Below, piece after piece: positions 10,401 to 19,741 of a stretch of DNA of 64,000 nt (the first letter of the stretch is position 1; each line of letters begins with the position of its first letter). The DNA comes from an uncultured Alphaproteobacteria bacterium (GTDB taxonomy: Bacteria; Pseudomonadota; Alphaproteobacteria; UBA3830). Position numbers and translations under genes: made by a program. The stretch spans positions 1-64,000 of the forward strand of contig CAJODB010000002.1 of the NCBI GenBank assembly GCA_905233185.1. Direction: 5' to 3'. Under the pieces are notes generated by a model. That model worked only from the letters and a program-made list of their open reading frames with translations, did no database searches and was not told the DNA's origin.

Positions 10401-10477
10401 AATCCTAGAACTACTATCATCAGTGTTAAGACAGTTGAGAATACCGGCCTTCTAATACAAAGTTCTGTAATATCCAT
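7403..10477 (-). CDS. RND efflux transporter, inner-membrane permease (AcrB/MexB-like)
   Basis: Proton-driven efflux pump of the hydrophobe/amphiphile RND family. The 1024 residues hold twelve membrane segments and two large periplasmic loops. The helix-4 relay motif is VGLVVDDAIVVLENI with the two key Asp, and the helix-10 lysine lies in GLITKHGILIVDFAN. The N-terminus MDITELCIRRPVFSTVLTLM is typical. It follows the adaptor gene after three bases and is the last gene of the pair. No outer-membrane TolC-type gene is next to it. Substrate cannot be told from sequence. Confidence 0.93.
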   Translation of the reverse strand: MDITELCIRRPVFSTVLTLMIVVLGLVCQSRLPVRKEPKIEKSLISIETEFHGASPKVVESQITKILEGQFATIPGAELITSTSSNEKSEIKIEFSPDRNPDGAAADVRDRLSLVRNQLPHGIPEPIIRKDSSDTSAGIVIGFTSDKRSVDDLHDYVDRYVKSRFEVIPGVGRAILSGGNIKSMRIFLDPQKLAAYGYTPADVVEAIPTQHVQQPCGRLISKDREYMLNVNGELSRPEEFDEVVLPARGKEKIVRIKDVGKSMLVPDDIREGSWFNGKECVTLSITKQSTANPIDLSAGVNRILPEVKEMMPSGTKVVIAIDEAKDINASMNNVYRAIFESAFLVILVVFLFLWSFRATLIPIVTIPVSLLGTFSLLYMFDFSINTFTMLAMVLAVGLVVDDAIVVLENIHRHIELGLSRMKAAIVGSKEIFFSIIAMTLTLATAYIPIGLTPGKLGKYFKEFALTLSGAVLISGFIAVTLSPMMCSKLLRTQRKKMSSHFGRVAFIVQRRILATIENKYATALDISLSHKNIVLAIGVVISAIGILAAKLIPSESKPTEDTGVISFIGNGPVGASYEFMKKNAEIVDAIVSRTPFIENRWLKADTSQIEGWVQVVDWEKRDKSAKEIANIISPQLRKVTGVPCTASAGRGSSDKESIDFVLQTNQSLEYLEKFGNRFMQSLQRYYPGIQHMRSTLLTPQQEYVIDINRDKAASLGVSVDDIVSTISYFVRGKKAANVQRESKRDELFVQAEKSLRQTPDDLSRMLVKSRLQTADNEPKMVSVSDLISIRERQSPMGVNHYNQMMSIMAFGDIANGYTLGTVIEDLDQLKAKFLPDTIQLTFSGATKSYLEESHQIVLVFLLALVFVFLVLAAQFESFIDPFIIMLSVPFSLTGALVTLYMVPDGTLNIYSKVGLVTLIGLITKHGILIVDFANAMRENGKDALNAVKEAAKLRLRPILMTTFAMVIGSIPLALANGAGAASRRQIGWAIVGGMSFGTLFTLFIVPLMYVIFSRFKKAHEQTEE

Positions 10478-10480
10478 CTG

Positions 10481-11710
10481 TTAATTACCTATTGCTGATT
10501 GCGTGACTTGCAGCTTTGCTTTCTTCTTTTTCTTTTTGGAATTCTTTGCAGGCCTTTTTGCTTCTTGAACTATTCCGCTTCTCAACTGTTCAAGGAATTC
10601 TGCGCTTTGGACAGAAACTCCACGGCCGTCAAGCACTCCTTGCTGTCCTGATGTAATAACCGTTTCGCCTTCGTTAACTCCTGTTATAACTTCAATAAAT
10701 CCGTTTTTACGCATACCTGTAGTAACCAAAGTTCGAACAGCAATTCCTTCAATAAGGCGATAGAGGTAATCATCATCACCGACTTTTTCAAGAGACGACT
10801 CAGGAACGAGAATTCCTTGTTGGCTTTCATCGGGGATAATTTTTATGCTCACAAAACGTCCTGGTTTTAGAGTCGGAAAAGCCGAAGCCATCTCTTCTGA
10901 CATATCCAATAACGCCCTAACGTTAAAACTATGCGAGATTTTGTCACTTTCAGGATCAATCGCGATAACTTTTGCGCTAACTTCTTGTGTTTGCTCTCCG
11001 CCAACCAATACTTTTATCTCCTGACCGACATATACGTGCTTTATTTCTGCTTCTATAACCTTAAAATCTACTTTTAGCGGGTTACAGTCGACTAATTTCA
11101 CTAATTCATTTCCCGGAGCAACGAACTGCCCTTCGCTAATTTCTTTTAGCCCGATAATCCCACCAAATGGCGCTACAATTTTATGCTTTTCAAGAGTGTT
11201 TTTGCATGATTCAACTTTAGCAGCGCAAACGTCCATTTCCGCTTTTAATTTGTCGCGGTTTACTCTTGCCATAACTCCTCTATCTGCGAGCTTTTCAACG
11301 GGATCAAACTCACTTTTCGCTTTACGATAGTATGCTTCAGCTTCCATAAGAGCTGCCTTTGCACCCTTGTCGTCAAGTTCTATGAGAAGATCACCTTCAT
11401 TTACTGTTGCTCCTTCTGTAAAATGGATTTTAGATATGACTGAGTTAACTTCAGACTTTATAACAACTGAATTAAATGGTCGCAATGTTCCTATAGCGTT
11501 TATGTATCTTATGACAGATCCCAATTCAGCTTTAGCTACGGTAACAGGAGGAAGAACTTCGTCAGGTGTTGTGCTTTTTCTGCTGAGAAGTTTATAAGCA
11601 ATTAGAAAAATAATCAGCACTACCAATATAAAAACATATGCTACTTTTTTCTCTCTGAATAGTGCGGGGATTCTTGTTAAGATTTTCGATAGTTTTTTGA
11701 GCAATTCCAT
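10481..11710 (-). CDS. RND efflux periplasmic adaptor (membrane fusion protein)
   Basis: Bridges the RND permease and an outer-membrane channel. 409 residues: an N-terminal membrane anchor (about 23-43), a barrel-sandwich/lipoyl-like half (VVIKSEVNSVISKIHFTEGATVNEGDLLIELDD), a short helical hairpin, the second lipoyl half (IVAPFGGIIGLKEISEGQFVAPG), beta-barrel and membrane-proximal domains (FIEVITGVNEGETVITSGQQGV), and a Lys-rich tail (KNSKKKKKKAKLQ). No lipobox is visible, so it is anchored by the N-terminal helix. Four bases separate it from the permease. Confidence 0.92.
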   Translation of the reverse strand: MELLKKLSKILTRIPALFREKKVAYVFILVVLIIFLIAYKLLSRKSTTPDEVLPPVTVAKAELGSVIRYINAIGTLRPFNSVVIKSEVNSVISKIHFTEGATVNEGDLLIELDDKGAKAALMEAEAYYRKAKSEFDPVEKLADRGVMARVNRDKLKAEMDVCAAKVESCKNTLEKHKIVAPFGGIIGLKEISEGQFVAPGNELVKLVDCNPLKVDFKVIEAEIKHVYVGQEIKVLVGGEQTQEVSAKVIAIDPESDKISHSFNVRALLDMSEEMASAFPTLKPGRFVSIKIIPDESQQGILVPESSLEKVGDDDYLYRLIEGIAVRTLVTTGMRKNGFIEVITGVNEGETVITSGQQGVLDGRGVSVQSAEFLEQLRSGIVQEAKRPAKNSKKKKKKAKLQVTQSAIGN

Positions 11711-11865
11711 TATTTTTATCTTTAATTCTGTTCTCTTTTATTATTTGCGCGAATATTAAACGCAATAAACACAATAATATAACTATAACCTATGATAGCA
11801 TATCAACCGAAAGTTAAAAAACGATCATTTTTTGAAAGTTTTCTATGTAAAAAATAACCGAAAAA

Positions 11866-11894
11866 TTCAATAAATCGCCGCAACGTGTTATTAT
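11866..11894 (+). promoter_or_regulatory. Promoter before map, possibly giving a leaderless mRNA
   Basis: TTCAAT (11866-11871) and TATTAT (11889-11894) are separated by 17 bases. The map ATG begins only seven bases after the -10 box, so transcription would start at or next to the start codon, and no Shine-Dalgarno sequence is present between. Confidence 0.45.
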
Positions 11895-11901
11895 ACCTAA
11901 T

Positions 11902-12720
11902 ATGGGAGAACACTTAGGAGATTGGCACTTGTCGAGAAATGGTAGTTGCAGAGTTTATTCCAAAGAAGATTTTGTTGGTTTACGCAAAGCCGGCGATCTT
12001 GCTGCGCATATTTTGGATTATATAACGCCATATGTAGAAGCCGGCATTACAACACTGGAATTGGATACTTTGTGCCATAATGAGATCATCAAGCACAACG
12101 CGATTCCTGCGCCTCTTGGGTACAACGGGTATCCGAAATCCACATGTATTTCTTTAAATCATGTCGTATGTCATGGGATTCCTTCCGACAGAAAACTCAG
12201 AAACGGTGATATTCTCAATATTGATGTTACTGTTATTTTGGATGGTTGGTACGGTGATACAAGTCGTATGTATATTGTAGGTAAACCATCTCCGAAAGCT
12301 ATGGAATTAATCGATGTGACATATCAATCTATGATGCTTGCTATCGAGATGGTAAAACCAGGCATATTTTTGGGTGACATTGGCTATGCGATCCAAAACT
12401 TTGCAGAAGAACGCAAATTTTCGGTTGTACGTGACTATTGCGGCCATGGAATAGGCAGAGTGTTTCATGATGATCCTGCTGTTTTGCATTACGGAAAGCT
12501 GAAAACGGGAGTGCAACTAGTTCCTGGAAATGTCTTCACAATAGAACCAATGATTAATATCGGAAGTTATAAAACAAAAGTACTGGCTGATGGTTGGACG
12601 GCGATAACTTCAGATCATTCTCTTTCCGCTCAGTTCGAGCATACAATTGGTGTAACCGAAGACGGATACGAAATTTTTACTTTATCGAGAGAGGGAAAAA
12701 CAAAACCTCCGTATAAATAA
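11902..12720 (+). CDS. map: Methionine aminopeptidase, type I
   Basis: Removes the initiator Met from nascent proteins using two metal ions. 272 residues, normal for type I. Metal ligands are visible: Asp in NIDVTVILDGWYGDTSRMY (both Asp), His in GHGIGRVFHDDP, Glu in FTIEPMI and Glu in QFEHTIGVTEDG. The N-terminus adds roughly ten residues before the usual SKEDFVGLRKAG block. The start codon lies directly behind a promoter-like element with no ribosome binding site, see the promoter entry. radC follows 24 bases later. Confidence 0.95.
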   Translation: MGEHLGDWHLSRNGSCRVYSKEDFVGLRKAGDLAAHILDYITPYVEAGITTLELDTLCHNEIIKHNAIPAPLGYNGYPKSTCISLNHVVCHGIPSDRKLRNGDILNIDVTVILDGWYGDTSRMYIVGKPSPKAMELIDVTYQSMMLAIEMVKPGIFLGDIGYAIQNFAEERKFSVVRDYCGHGIGRVFHDDPAVLHYGKLKTGVQLVPGNVFTIEPMINIGSYKTKVLADGWTAITSDHSLSAQFEHTIGVTEDGYEIFTLSREGKTKPPYK

Positions 12721-12744
12721 ATTGGAAAAAAGCGCAAAAAAAAG

Positions 12745-13449
12745 ATGAAAATGAATAAAACGCAGCAAACAACAACTAGAAAACCACATTATCTTGGGCA
12801 TCGTGAACGAATGCGCAAAAGATTGGCTGCGCGCCCTGCTTCTCTTTCAGATTATGAGCTGATAGAAATGCTTCTTTATTATATTTTTCCTAGAAAAAAT
12901 ACGCGCGAACTTGCTAAGAAATTTATGGCACATTTCGGAACTATTCGTAATTTGATTTTTTCAGAAAAGATTGATCTGGAAAGAATGGAAGGAGCTGGAA
13001 AATCAAGTGTCACTTTGCTTGCAGTGCTTCGAGAAATGTTTGTTCGAGCCAGTCTTGATGAAGTAAGAAAAACAACAGTAGTTGCTTCCAGTTCGGAGGT
13101 GCTCGATTACTATAAAAATATTTTCTTCAATATGAAGCATGAGCAATTACGAATAATGTTTTTAAACAGCAAGAATTTGTTGATAACAGACGAAATTTTA
13201 CAAGAAGGAACCATAAACCAAACTGCGATTTATCCGAGAACCATTATACAAAGAGCGTTTGAACTTGGTGCCGCAGCAATTATTATGGTACATAACCATC
13301 CAAGTGGTGATCCACATCCATCGCGTCAAGATATAATAATGACACGAGCATTGAATGGCGTTACATCAAAGCTTGATATCGTGCTGTTGGACCACCTTAT
13401 TATCGGGAAAAATGACGTTTTTTCTATGAAAGAGCATTCGATCATATAG
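12745..13449 (+). CDS. radC: RadC/JAB-domain protein (UPF0758 family)
   Basis: Predicted metal-dependent hydrolase of the MPN/JAMM fold. Its role remains unsettled despite the historical link to DNA repair. 234 residues: N-terminal helix-hairpin-helix region (RKPHYLGHRERMRKRL, LSDYELIEMLLYY, MEGAGKSSVTLL) and a C-terminal JAMM domain with Glu in DEILQEGTINQ and the metal motif HNHPSGDPHPSRQD. The N-terminal Lys/Thr-rich stretch is longer than needed. Downstream of map, probably in the same transcript. Confidence 0.93.
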   Translation: MKMNKTQQTTTRKPHYLGHRERMRKRLAARPASLSDYELIEMLLYYIFPRKNTRELAKKFMAHFGTIRNLIFSEKIDLERMEGAGKSSVTLLAVLREMFVRASLDEVRKTTVVASSSEVLDYYKNIFFNMKHEQLRIMFLNSKNLLITDEILQEGTINQTAIYPRTIIQRAFELGAAAIIMVHNHPSGDPHPSRQDIIMTRALNGVTSKLDIVLLDHLIIGKNDVFSMKEHSII

Positions 13450-13515
13450 ATTAGGTCATTTTTACATCTTAAATTCCGAAAAAAGAGCAGATTCAAGACG
13501 CATTTTATGTTTTTT

Positions 13516-13544
13516 TTGATTTTATTGATAGTTCGTGAGATAAT
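13516..13544 (+). promoter_or_regulatory. Promoter for hppA
   Basis: TTGATT (13516-13521) and GATAAT (13539-13544) with 17 bases between form a good sigma-70 type promoter, about 33 bases before the hppA start at 13577. Confidence 0.6.
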
Positions 13545-13576
13545 GCCTCTGTTTAGTTGTTTTTGTGGAGATTTCT

Positions 13577-15670
13577 ATGGGATATTGCGAGTTCATTGTA
13601 GTTATATCAGGCATTCTTGCCTTGGTATACGGAGCATCGAATGCCAATTCTATGCTCAGTCTTAGCACCGGGAATGAAAAAATGCGTTCTATTGCGCTTG
13701 CTATTCAAGATGGTGCATCTGCGTATTTAAATCGACAATATATAGCAATCGGTATAGTAGGAGTCGTTATGACTGCTATTGTTACGTTTTGCATAGGCTG
13801 TTATCCGGCTATTGGATTCGTTTTAGGCGCAGTTCTTTCGGGAGTTGCCGGTTATGTCGGCATGAATATTTCTGTCAGAGCAAATGTCAGAACAGCTGAA
13901 GCCGCGCGCAAAGGTGTTGATCATGCTCTTTCTGTTGCCTATAAATCAGGTGCTATAACGGGATTCTTGGTTGTAGGACTTGGATTGCTTGGTATTGCGT
14001 TGTACTTTTTCTATTTAAGAATTTGTGTCACTGATGCTAGATTAATTTCTGAATCGTTAATCGCTATGAGTTTTGGCGCATCACTTATTTCGATTTTCGC
14101 TCGTCTTGGCGGAGGTATTTTTACCAAAGGAGCAGATGTCGGAGCAGATTTGGTTGGAAAAGTTGAAGCGGGAATTCCTGAGGATGATCCTCGTAACCCT
14201 GCGGTTATTGCGGACAACGTTGGGGATAATGTCGGAGATTGCGCCGGTATGGCCGCTGACCTGTTCGAAACATACGTTGTTACACTTTCCGCAACAATTG
14301 TTCTTGCGAGTATTTTCTTCCAGGATGCCATAAAAGATACCTTGATGATGTATCCTTTGGTTATTTCTGCGGTTTGCATTTTTGGTTCTTTGATTGGAAC
14401 TTTCTTTGTAAGACTCGGAAAAAAGAAACACGTTATGCATGCTCTCTATAAAGGGTTAATTGCGACAGTTATTGCTTCATTTTTCGCAATGGTAGTCGCA
14501 TCAAAATGCATGTTTAAAATGAATGACATTTTTGTAAGCGAAAGCGGAACAACATTCAGTGGTGCTTCTATTCTGTTCTGTGGAGCAATCGGGTTACTAG
14601 TGACTTTGGCGCTTGTGTGGATAACTGAATATTACACTTCTTACGCCTATAGACCGGTTATCAGTATTGCAAAAGCTTCAGAAACAGGCCATGGAACAAA
14701 CATAATCCAAGGTTTAGCTATATCTATGGAAGCAACTGCGCTACCTGTTATTGTGATATGCATTGGTATTTTAGCTGCATATATGCATGCGGGGTTGTAT
14801 GGAATTGCGATTTCAGCGACCTCTATGTTAGCTCTTGCAGGTATGATTATAACGATCGATGCATATGGACCTGTTACAGATAACGCAGGAGGGATCGCTG
14901 AAATGTCAGGATTGCCGGAAAGCGTTCGTGAAGTTACTGATACATTGGATGCTGTCGGAAATACAACGAAAGCAGTCACAAAAGGATACGCAATAGGATC
15001 TGCAGGATTGGCTTCGTTGGTGCTTTTCTCTGCTTATACGCAAGATATCGTTCATTACTTCCCTGATTTAAAGGTCGATTTCTCTCTTGGTGATCCTTAC
15101 GTCGTAATTGGCTTATTTATCGGTGGTTTGTTGCCTTATCTATTCGGTGCGTGCGGTATGATGGCAGTAGGAAGAGCTGGCGGAGCAATTGTTCTTGAAG
15201 TCAGACGCCAATTTAAGACGATAAAAGGCATAATGACAGGAAAAGCAAAACCAGATTACAAGACAGCAGTTGATATGCTAACAAAAGCAGCGATCAAAGA
15301 GATGGTTCTGCCTTCTATGCTTCCTGTTTTAGCGCCAATTGCTCTCTATTTGGCTGTCGGTTATTGCTCGGGCAATAAAGCAGGTATAACAAGTGTCGGT
15401 GCAATGCTTCTTGGAACGATATTGACGGGTATTTTCTTGGCAATTTCGATGACTTCAGGTGGCGGTGCATGGGATAACGCTAAAAAGTATATCGAAAACG
15501 GAAATTTCGGAGGAAAAGGTTCTGAGGCTCATAAAGCTGCGGTCACAGGAGACACAGTTGGCGATCCTTATAAGGATACTGCAGGCCCTGCAATAAATCC
15601 TATGATCAAAATAACGAATATCGTTGCGATTTTGCTTCTGGCGACACTTGCGAAATTGTTTGCGATGTAA
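13577..15670 (+). CDS. hppA: K+-independent H+-translocating pyrophosphatase
   Basis: Integral-membrane pump that uses pyrophosphate hydrolysis to move protons. About 697 residues and 16 membrane segments. The substrate-binding block [20 protein letters not shown], followed by [18 protein letters not shown], is intact, as is the C-terminal [19 protein letters not shown]. The segment [10 protein letters not shown] has Lys where K+-dependent enzymes carry Ala, which marks the K+-independent class. I start at ATG 13577, six bases after GGAG; a GTG at 13565 is in frame but lacks this spacing. A terminator follows at 15708. Confidence 0.96.
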   Translation: MGYCEFIVVISGILALVYGASNANSMLSLSTGNEKMRSIALAIQDGASAYLNRQYIAIGIVGVVMTAIVTFCIGCYPAIGFVLGAVLSGVAGYVGMNISVRANVRTAEAARKGVDHALSVAYKSGAITGFLVVGLGLLGIALYFFYLRICVTDARLISESLIAMSFGASLISIFARLGGGIFTKGADVGADLVGKVEAGIPEDDPRNPAVIADNVGDNVGDCAGMAADLFETYVVTLSATIVLASIFFQDAIKDTLMMYPLVISAVCIFGSLIGTFFVRLGKKKHVMHALYKGLIATVIASFFAMVVASKCMFKMNDIFVSESGTTFSGASILFCGAIGLLVTLALVWITEYYTSYAYRPVISIAKASETGHGTNIIQGLAISMEATALPVIVICIGILAAYMHAGLYGIAISATSMLALAGMIITIDAYGPVTDNAGGIAEMSGLPESVREVTDTLDAVGNTTKAVTKGYAIGSAGLASLVLFSAYTQDIVHYFPDLKVDFSLGDPYVVIGLFIGGLLPYLFGACGMMAVGRAGGAIVLEVRRQFKTIKGIMTGKAKPDYKTAVDMLTKAAIKEMVLPSMLPVLAPIALYLAVGYCSGNKAGITSVGAMLLGTILTGIFLAISMTSGGGAWDNAKKYIENGNFGGKGSEAHKAAVTGDTVGDPYKDTAGPAINPMIKITNIVAILLLATLAKLFAM

Positions 15671-15707
15671 TTTTATCTGTGATCAACGAGTTATAATTCG
15701 TTTTTTC

Positions 15708-15737
15708 AGCCCCTTTTCTTTAAGAGGGGCTTTTTTT
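15708..15737 (+). terminator. Rho-independent terminator after hppA
   Basis: AGCCCCTTTT-CTTT-AAGAGGGGCT is a ten-pair stem (with one G-T pair) followed by seven T. It lies about 38 bases after the hppA stop codon. Confidence 0.9.
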
Positions 15738-15769
15738 CATAGATTTTTTTAAGATATTGCTATTTATTA

Positions 15770-17080
15770 TTATCGTTCTTCGCTACTGCAAGTTACAGTT
15801 TTGATGCTACTCTTATTGAACACTATTTTCATAACTTTAGACAGATCTTCTTCTGTAACTTTATCAAATGGCAGATACGCATTTTTCATTTGTTCATCGA
15901 TATCTGAAAGATTGTAAAAACCATTGTTCGCGATTTTTATGAGATATTCCTGAATGCTTTTTAACTTTTCAAAAATTTTCCCTGAATTATATTCGCTAAT
16001 TTTCGCATCAAAATATTTCATATAATTATCAAAATCTTTTTTATTTACATATGCGAATAGCAAAAACGCATCGGAAAATGATCTTTCTAAATATTGTGTA
16101 TGAAACTTACAGGCTATTCTCGCCTCATTTAATCCTTTATCAAAATCTGAGTTTTTATCATCAAAAATCGCATTACTTATTATTATCAAGGCCGCTTTTT
16201 CGATATCAGAAAGTTGATCGAGTCTTATACCATGGACTATACCAACGATATCTCGCATATTTTTCTTGATAATATGTGCACTTTTTTGTGAAGAAGTTTT
16301 GGAAGGTACAAACATAACTTCATTAGCTTCTCCATCAGAAATATCGTTCAGTAATGTTTGCAAATATTGACGTGCATCGAGGTTGTTCATATCTCCGGCA
16401 AACAAAATTTTCAAATTTTTTCGATTAAGCTTTTCTTTGATAAATTTTTGTACATCTTCTGCTGTTATACTTGCGATTGCTTGAGAAGATCCTGCTGTGT
16501 TCAATCCGTAATTACAATCAACATACAACATCTCAAGCATTTTTTGTGTCATTAGTTGGTATGGAGATGCAGTTTCGGGATCTAAAATTGTCGGAATTCT
16601 TTCTTTTATGCTTTCTAAATCACCATCTGAAAAAGTCGGATGTACGAAAGCGTTGTTTATGAACTTAAATGCTTCTCGCGCTTTTTCTTTTGGTATAAAA
16701 AAAGAAATTTCAAAATCATCTTTTGATGAATTTATTGATAAATCACGAATACCAAGTTCAATAAATCTTTCAGCCGTTTCTTCAACTGACATATTATTGA
16801 TTCGTCTTAGTAAAATCGATGCAACAACATTAGATATTCCGTGCTTCTCTATTTTATCATGTAATACTCCTGCGCTTTCGAATACGCATTTAATGTAGAT
16901 TACATCGTGATTTTGCAGCGGAAGTATTGAAGCTTGCACGGGCACTTGATCAATATCTTTAAAAGTTATGCGTGGATTCATTTCATCTTTTTTCATAAAG
17001 AAAATAACAGAAACGGCACTAGCCAACGCAACTGTTGCAACAGAGATTATTGTTAATTTGGTTTTTGTTCTTTTTAACAT
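15770..17080 (-). CDS. M16 peptidase-like protein lacking the zinc site (fourth of four)
   Basis: 436 residues with an N-terminal membrane segment (about 11-29). The two-lobed M16 pattern is seen in FESAGVLHDKIEKHGISNVVASILL, ITAEDVQKFIKEKLNRKNLKILFAGDM and the second-half block KNMRDIVGIVHGIRLDQLSDIEKAALIIISNAIF. The HxxEH zinc motif is absent at the expected place (GISNVVASILL), so it should be inactive as a peptidase, like the non-catalytic subunit of M16B heterodimers. It follows the third copy after one base. Last of a four-gene run. Function unknown; a structural partner of the active copy is an inference. Confidence 0.75.
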   Translation of the reverse strand: MLKRTKTKLTIISVATVALASAVSVIFFMKKDEMNPRITFKDIDQVPVQASILPLQNHDVIYIKCVFESAGVLHDKIEKHGISNVVASILLRRINNMSVEETAERFIELGIRDLSINSSKDDFEISFFIPKEKAREAFKFINNAFVHPTFSDGDLESIKERIPTILDPETASPYQLMTQKMLEMLYVDCNYGLNTAGSSQAIASITAEDVQKFIKEKLNRKNLKILFAGDMNNLDARQYLQTLLNDISDGEANEVMFVPSKTSSQKSAHIIKKNMRDIVGIVHGIRLDQLSDIEKAALIIISNAIFDDKNSDFDKGLNEARIACKFHTQYLERSFSDAFLLFAYVNKKDFDNYMKYFDAKISEYNSGKIFEKLKSIQEYLIKIANNGFYNLSDIDEQMKNAYLPFDKVTEEDLSKVMKIVFNKSSIKTVTCSSEER

Positions 17081-17081
17081 G

Positions 17082-18356
17082 CTATTTATCCGGTCTATAT
17101 TTGGTTGTTATTGTAGAAATCAGTTTGTTATTTAGAATCTTCTCAGCTAATTTTCTTAAATCTTCTGATGAAGTTCTTTCAATTATATATGATGGGTAAA
17201 ATCTTGTGTTATATGTTCCACTTAAGTAGGCATTTCTAATATATGAATGGACATTATAGAGGTCACACAATAACACATCAAAAGAGATCTTTTCTTTTTG
17301 CGCGATTTTATCCAAAACTTCTTGTTGTACGGCTACATTCGCTATTTTTTTCACAAATAAGTCGTATAATTTCTTTATTTCTTTCAGCGAAACATCTTTT
17401 TTTGGAAACAACGAAATCGAAAAGATACTATCATCACGATCTAATGAGAATTCCGTTCCAAAATTATCCAAAACAGATCGAGCTTTGCAAAAATCTTTGA
17501 ATAAGCCATCCAATACAACATATGAAAATACATGAACAAGCTGTTTATCTGCATCTTCTGAAATTAAGTATGAATAATTAACGGAATTTCGCATATTCTT
17601 GTTTGCGATATGAATATTCGGTTTGATTTTTTCATTTATTCCAATGCGATATGGCGTATCAGTGATTTTTTCATCGCTATGGTATATATTTGCTAATCGT
17701 CTTTTTTCTGCTTGAGTAGGATTCCAATCGACATCTCCGCATATTGTTATTAATACTACTCCGTTCTTATAATGCTGTTCATAAAAATCTTTTACATCAT
17801 CAATTGTGATACTCTTTAATGAGCTTTCGTTAAATACGGTATGAGGAATCGCTTGTGCACGCATATTATTTGATACAGCGTTAGATTCATTACAGCAGCG
17901 TAATTTATTTTCTATAAGAATTATTTGTTTGCAAAGTTCAAGATCGGCAACATTAATATCAATTGAATCGTTAATCTTTTCCAGCAACTTGAAAAATCTT
18001 TGCACATTTTTCGGGTTCATTACGGCGCATATTTCTGTGCACTCATCGGAACATTGAACATAGCAATCTATTCCTGATCGTAGAAATTCTTCATGCAATT
18101 TTCTGTTGATCAAATGTTTTGCTATTATTTCATCTATTCCACTTTTGCTTTCAGGAACATCAATTTTTCCGACTTTAAAGACTACACTGGCTATTGCGAT
18201 TGGCATGCGCGAATCTCTATGAATAATAAGACTTAGCTTGAGCGAATCATCGCAATTTATCCAAGTAGTTGTTATCGCTTTGCTATTGTTTTCATTGGGG
18301 TCTATGCAAAATACAGCTTGAAATAAGACTAAAAACGCAGCGAGAAATTTTTTCAT
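17082..18356 (-). CDS. Degenerate M16 peptidase-like exported protein (third of four)
   Basis: 424 residues starting with a clear signal peptide (KKFLAAFLVLFQAVFC). The first lobe aligns by eye with the active copy: VGKIDVPESKSGIDEIIAKHL sits where the active enzyme has GSINETPSKSGIAHFLEHMAF, so HFLEH has become DEIIAKH and zinc binding is lost. The middle still shows SLKSITIDDVKDFYEQHYKNGVVLITICGDVDW, typical of M16. Many Cys residues (about 11) suggest disulphides in the periplasm. Start overlaps the previous stop by four bases. Looks like a decayed duplicate of the first gene. Confidence 0.75.
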   Translation of the reverse strand: MKKFLAAFLVLFQAVFCIDPNENNSKAITTTWINCDDSLKLSLIIHRDSRMPIAIASVVFKVGKIDVPESKSGIDEIIAKHLINRKLHEEFLRSGIDCYVQCSDECTEICAVMNPKNVQRFFKLLEKINDSIDINVADLELCKQIILIENKLRCCNESNAVSNNMRAQAIPHTVFNESSLKSITIDDVKDFYEQHYKNGVVLITICGDVDWNPTQAEKRRLANIYHSDEKITDTPYRIGINEKIKPNIHIANKNMRNSVNYSYLISEDADKQLVHVFSYVVLDGLFKDFCKARSVLDNFGTEFSLDRDDSIFSISLFPKKDVSLKEIKKLYDLFVKKIANVAVQQEVLDKIAQKEKISFDVLLCDLYNVHSYIRNAYLSGTYNTRFYPSYIIERTSSEDLRKLAEKILNNKLISTITTKYRPDK

Positions 18357-19741
18357 TGTGCATTCCCACCTATAATTACGAACGGTATATTATTTTCATC
18401 TAAATTTTCTCTGCAGAATTTTTTTACTTCATCTAGAGTGACGTTATTAATTCCATCTAGTCTTTCATTAAGCGCATTAACTCCTCGTCCTCTCATCATT
18501 TCTGCAAAATAAAAATTACATAATTTCCCTGAACTTCTGAGCTGAACTAATGTTGAGTCATTTATATATCCTTTTGCAAATTTTAGTTCGTCTTCAGTAA
18601 TGCCCTTTTCACGTAATTCTTTGACGATGTTCTTCAAAGCAGCGATCGCCTTATCAACTTTTTTATTATCCGTTTCAAGAATTCCAAGCATATAGCTTGC
18701 GTGATTTTGATGAACTACAATTACACGTCCGCTATAAATATAGCCAAGTTTGCCTCTTAAAATTCCCATAATCCTAGTTTTAAATAAAGGAGGATTGCCT
18801 AGCATTGTCGATACTATTGTTGCTGCATATACGTCCATATCTTTAGGTCTGGCACATTTTAAAGCAAATGCAATTGTACTTTGAGGACCTTGCGCATAAT
18901 ATTTTTTTTGTACTGAATTTAATTTTGGCTCAATATCTGGAATTAAGTCCTCTGCTGTCTCAGCATTTTTTATTTTTTCAAAAATTTTATCGACTAACTG
19001 AATGGCTTTTGATTCAGAAAGATCTCCGAAAACACATGCTTCTGCATTATTTGTTACGATAAATTTTTCTTTATATCTTTTTAAATCTTCAATAGTTAAT
19101 TTTACAAAATCTTCAACATTGCCGAACTCTCCATTTTCATATTGATGTGATTGAAAAATCATCGATGGAATAAGTTTATGACCTGCCATCCATATTGGAT
19201 TTACAGCTTGATTTTGCAGAAATCCGACAATAGAATCTTGAATATTTTTTACACGATCTTCTTCGAATTTCGGGTCTTTTAATATTGTATTTAGCAAAGT
19301 AATGGCTTTTTCTGAAACAATTGTCGGAGTAGTTAAGCTTAACTCAAGCCTATCGACATTACAATTACACGATATTGCTGAAGCTATATCCGAAATTTCC
19401 TTTTCCAATTCAACTGATGAATATTTTCCGCAACCTTGAAAAACTGCTCGCGAATAAAAAGCAGGTACACCAACTCCTGACTTTTCTTGATAAGCTGACC
19501 CAGAATTTTTGAATGCTATTTTTATATGAATAAGGGGAGTGCTACTATCTTTCATATAGAAAAATCTTATTCCGCGCTTACTCTTTAACTCTTTTACTTG
19601 TGTTTTTATTTTTCGGTTTTCTTCGGATTTTTCTACTTTTTTATCAGATGATTTTTGCAAATCATCACATAATACATTGTTTAGAAAACCAAATACCAGC
19701 AAAAAACTGCATCCAAAAATAATTTTTCTAATCACGGTCAT
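18353..19741 (-). CDS. M16 family protein, non-catalytic subunit type (second of four)
   Basis: About 462 residues with an export signal (KIIFGCSFLLVFGFLNNVLC). The expected HxxEH is replaced (SGVGVPAFYSRAVFQGCG), while the second half keeps LRGKLGYIYSGRVIVVHQNHASYM, the Arg/Tyr region that characterises the non-catalytic partner in M16B heterodimers. The start overlaps the end of the active gene by 14 bases. ATG 19741 and GTG 19735 are both possible; the GTG is better spaced (seven bases) from GGAG. With the first gene it probably forms a periplasmic heterodimeric protease. Confidence 0.82.
   Translation of the reverse strand: MTVIRKIIFGCSFLLVFGFLNNVLCDDLQKSSDKKVEKSEENRKIKTQVKELKSKRGIRFFYMKDSSTPLIHIKIAFKNSGSAYQEKSGVGVPAFYSRAVFQGCGKYSSVELEKEISDIASAISCNCNVDRLELSLTTPTIVSEKAITLLNTILKDPKFEEDRVKNIQDSIVGFLQNQAVNPIWMAGHKLIPSMIFQSHQYENGEFGNVEDFVKLTIEDLKRYKEKFIVTNNAEACVFGDLSESKAIQLVDKIFEKIKNAETAEDLIPDIEPKLNSVQKKYYAQGPQSTIAFALKCARPKDMDVYAATIVSTMLGNPPLFKTRIMGILRGKLGYIYSGRVIVVHQNHASYMLGILETDNKKVDKAIAALKNIVKELREKGITEDELKFAKGYINDSTLVQLRSSGKLCNFYFAEMMRGRGVNALNERLDGINNVTLDEVKKFCRENLDENNIPFVIIGGNAQ

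Noticed and set aside
14011..14440. Long antisense open frames within hppA
   Set aside because: They lie opposite a highly conserved pump gene whose codon bias explains open frames on the other strand; no ribosome binding sites or known motifs.
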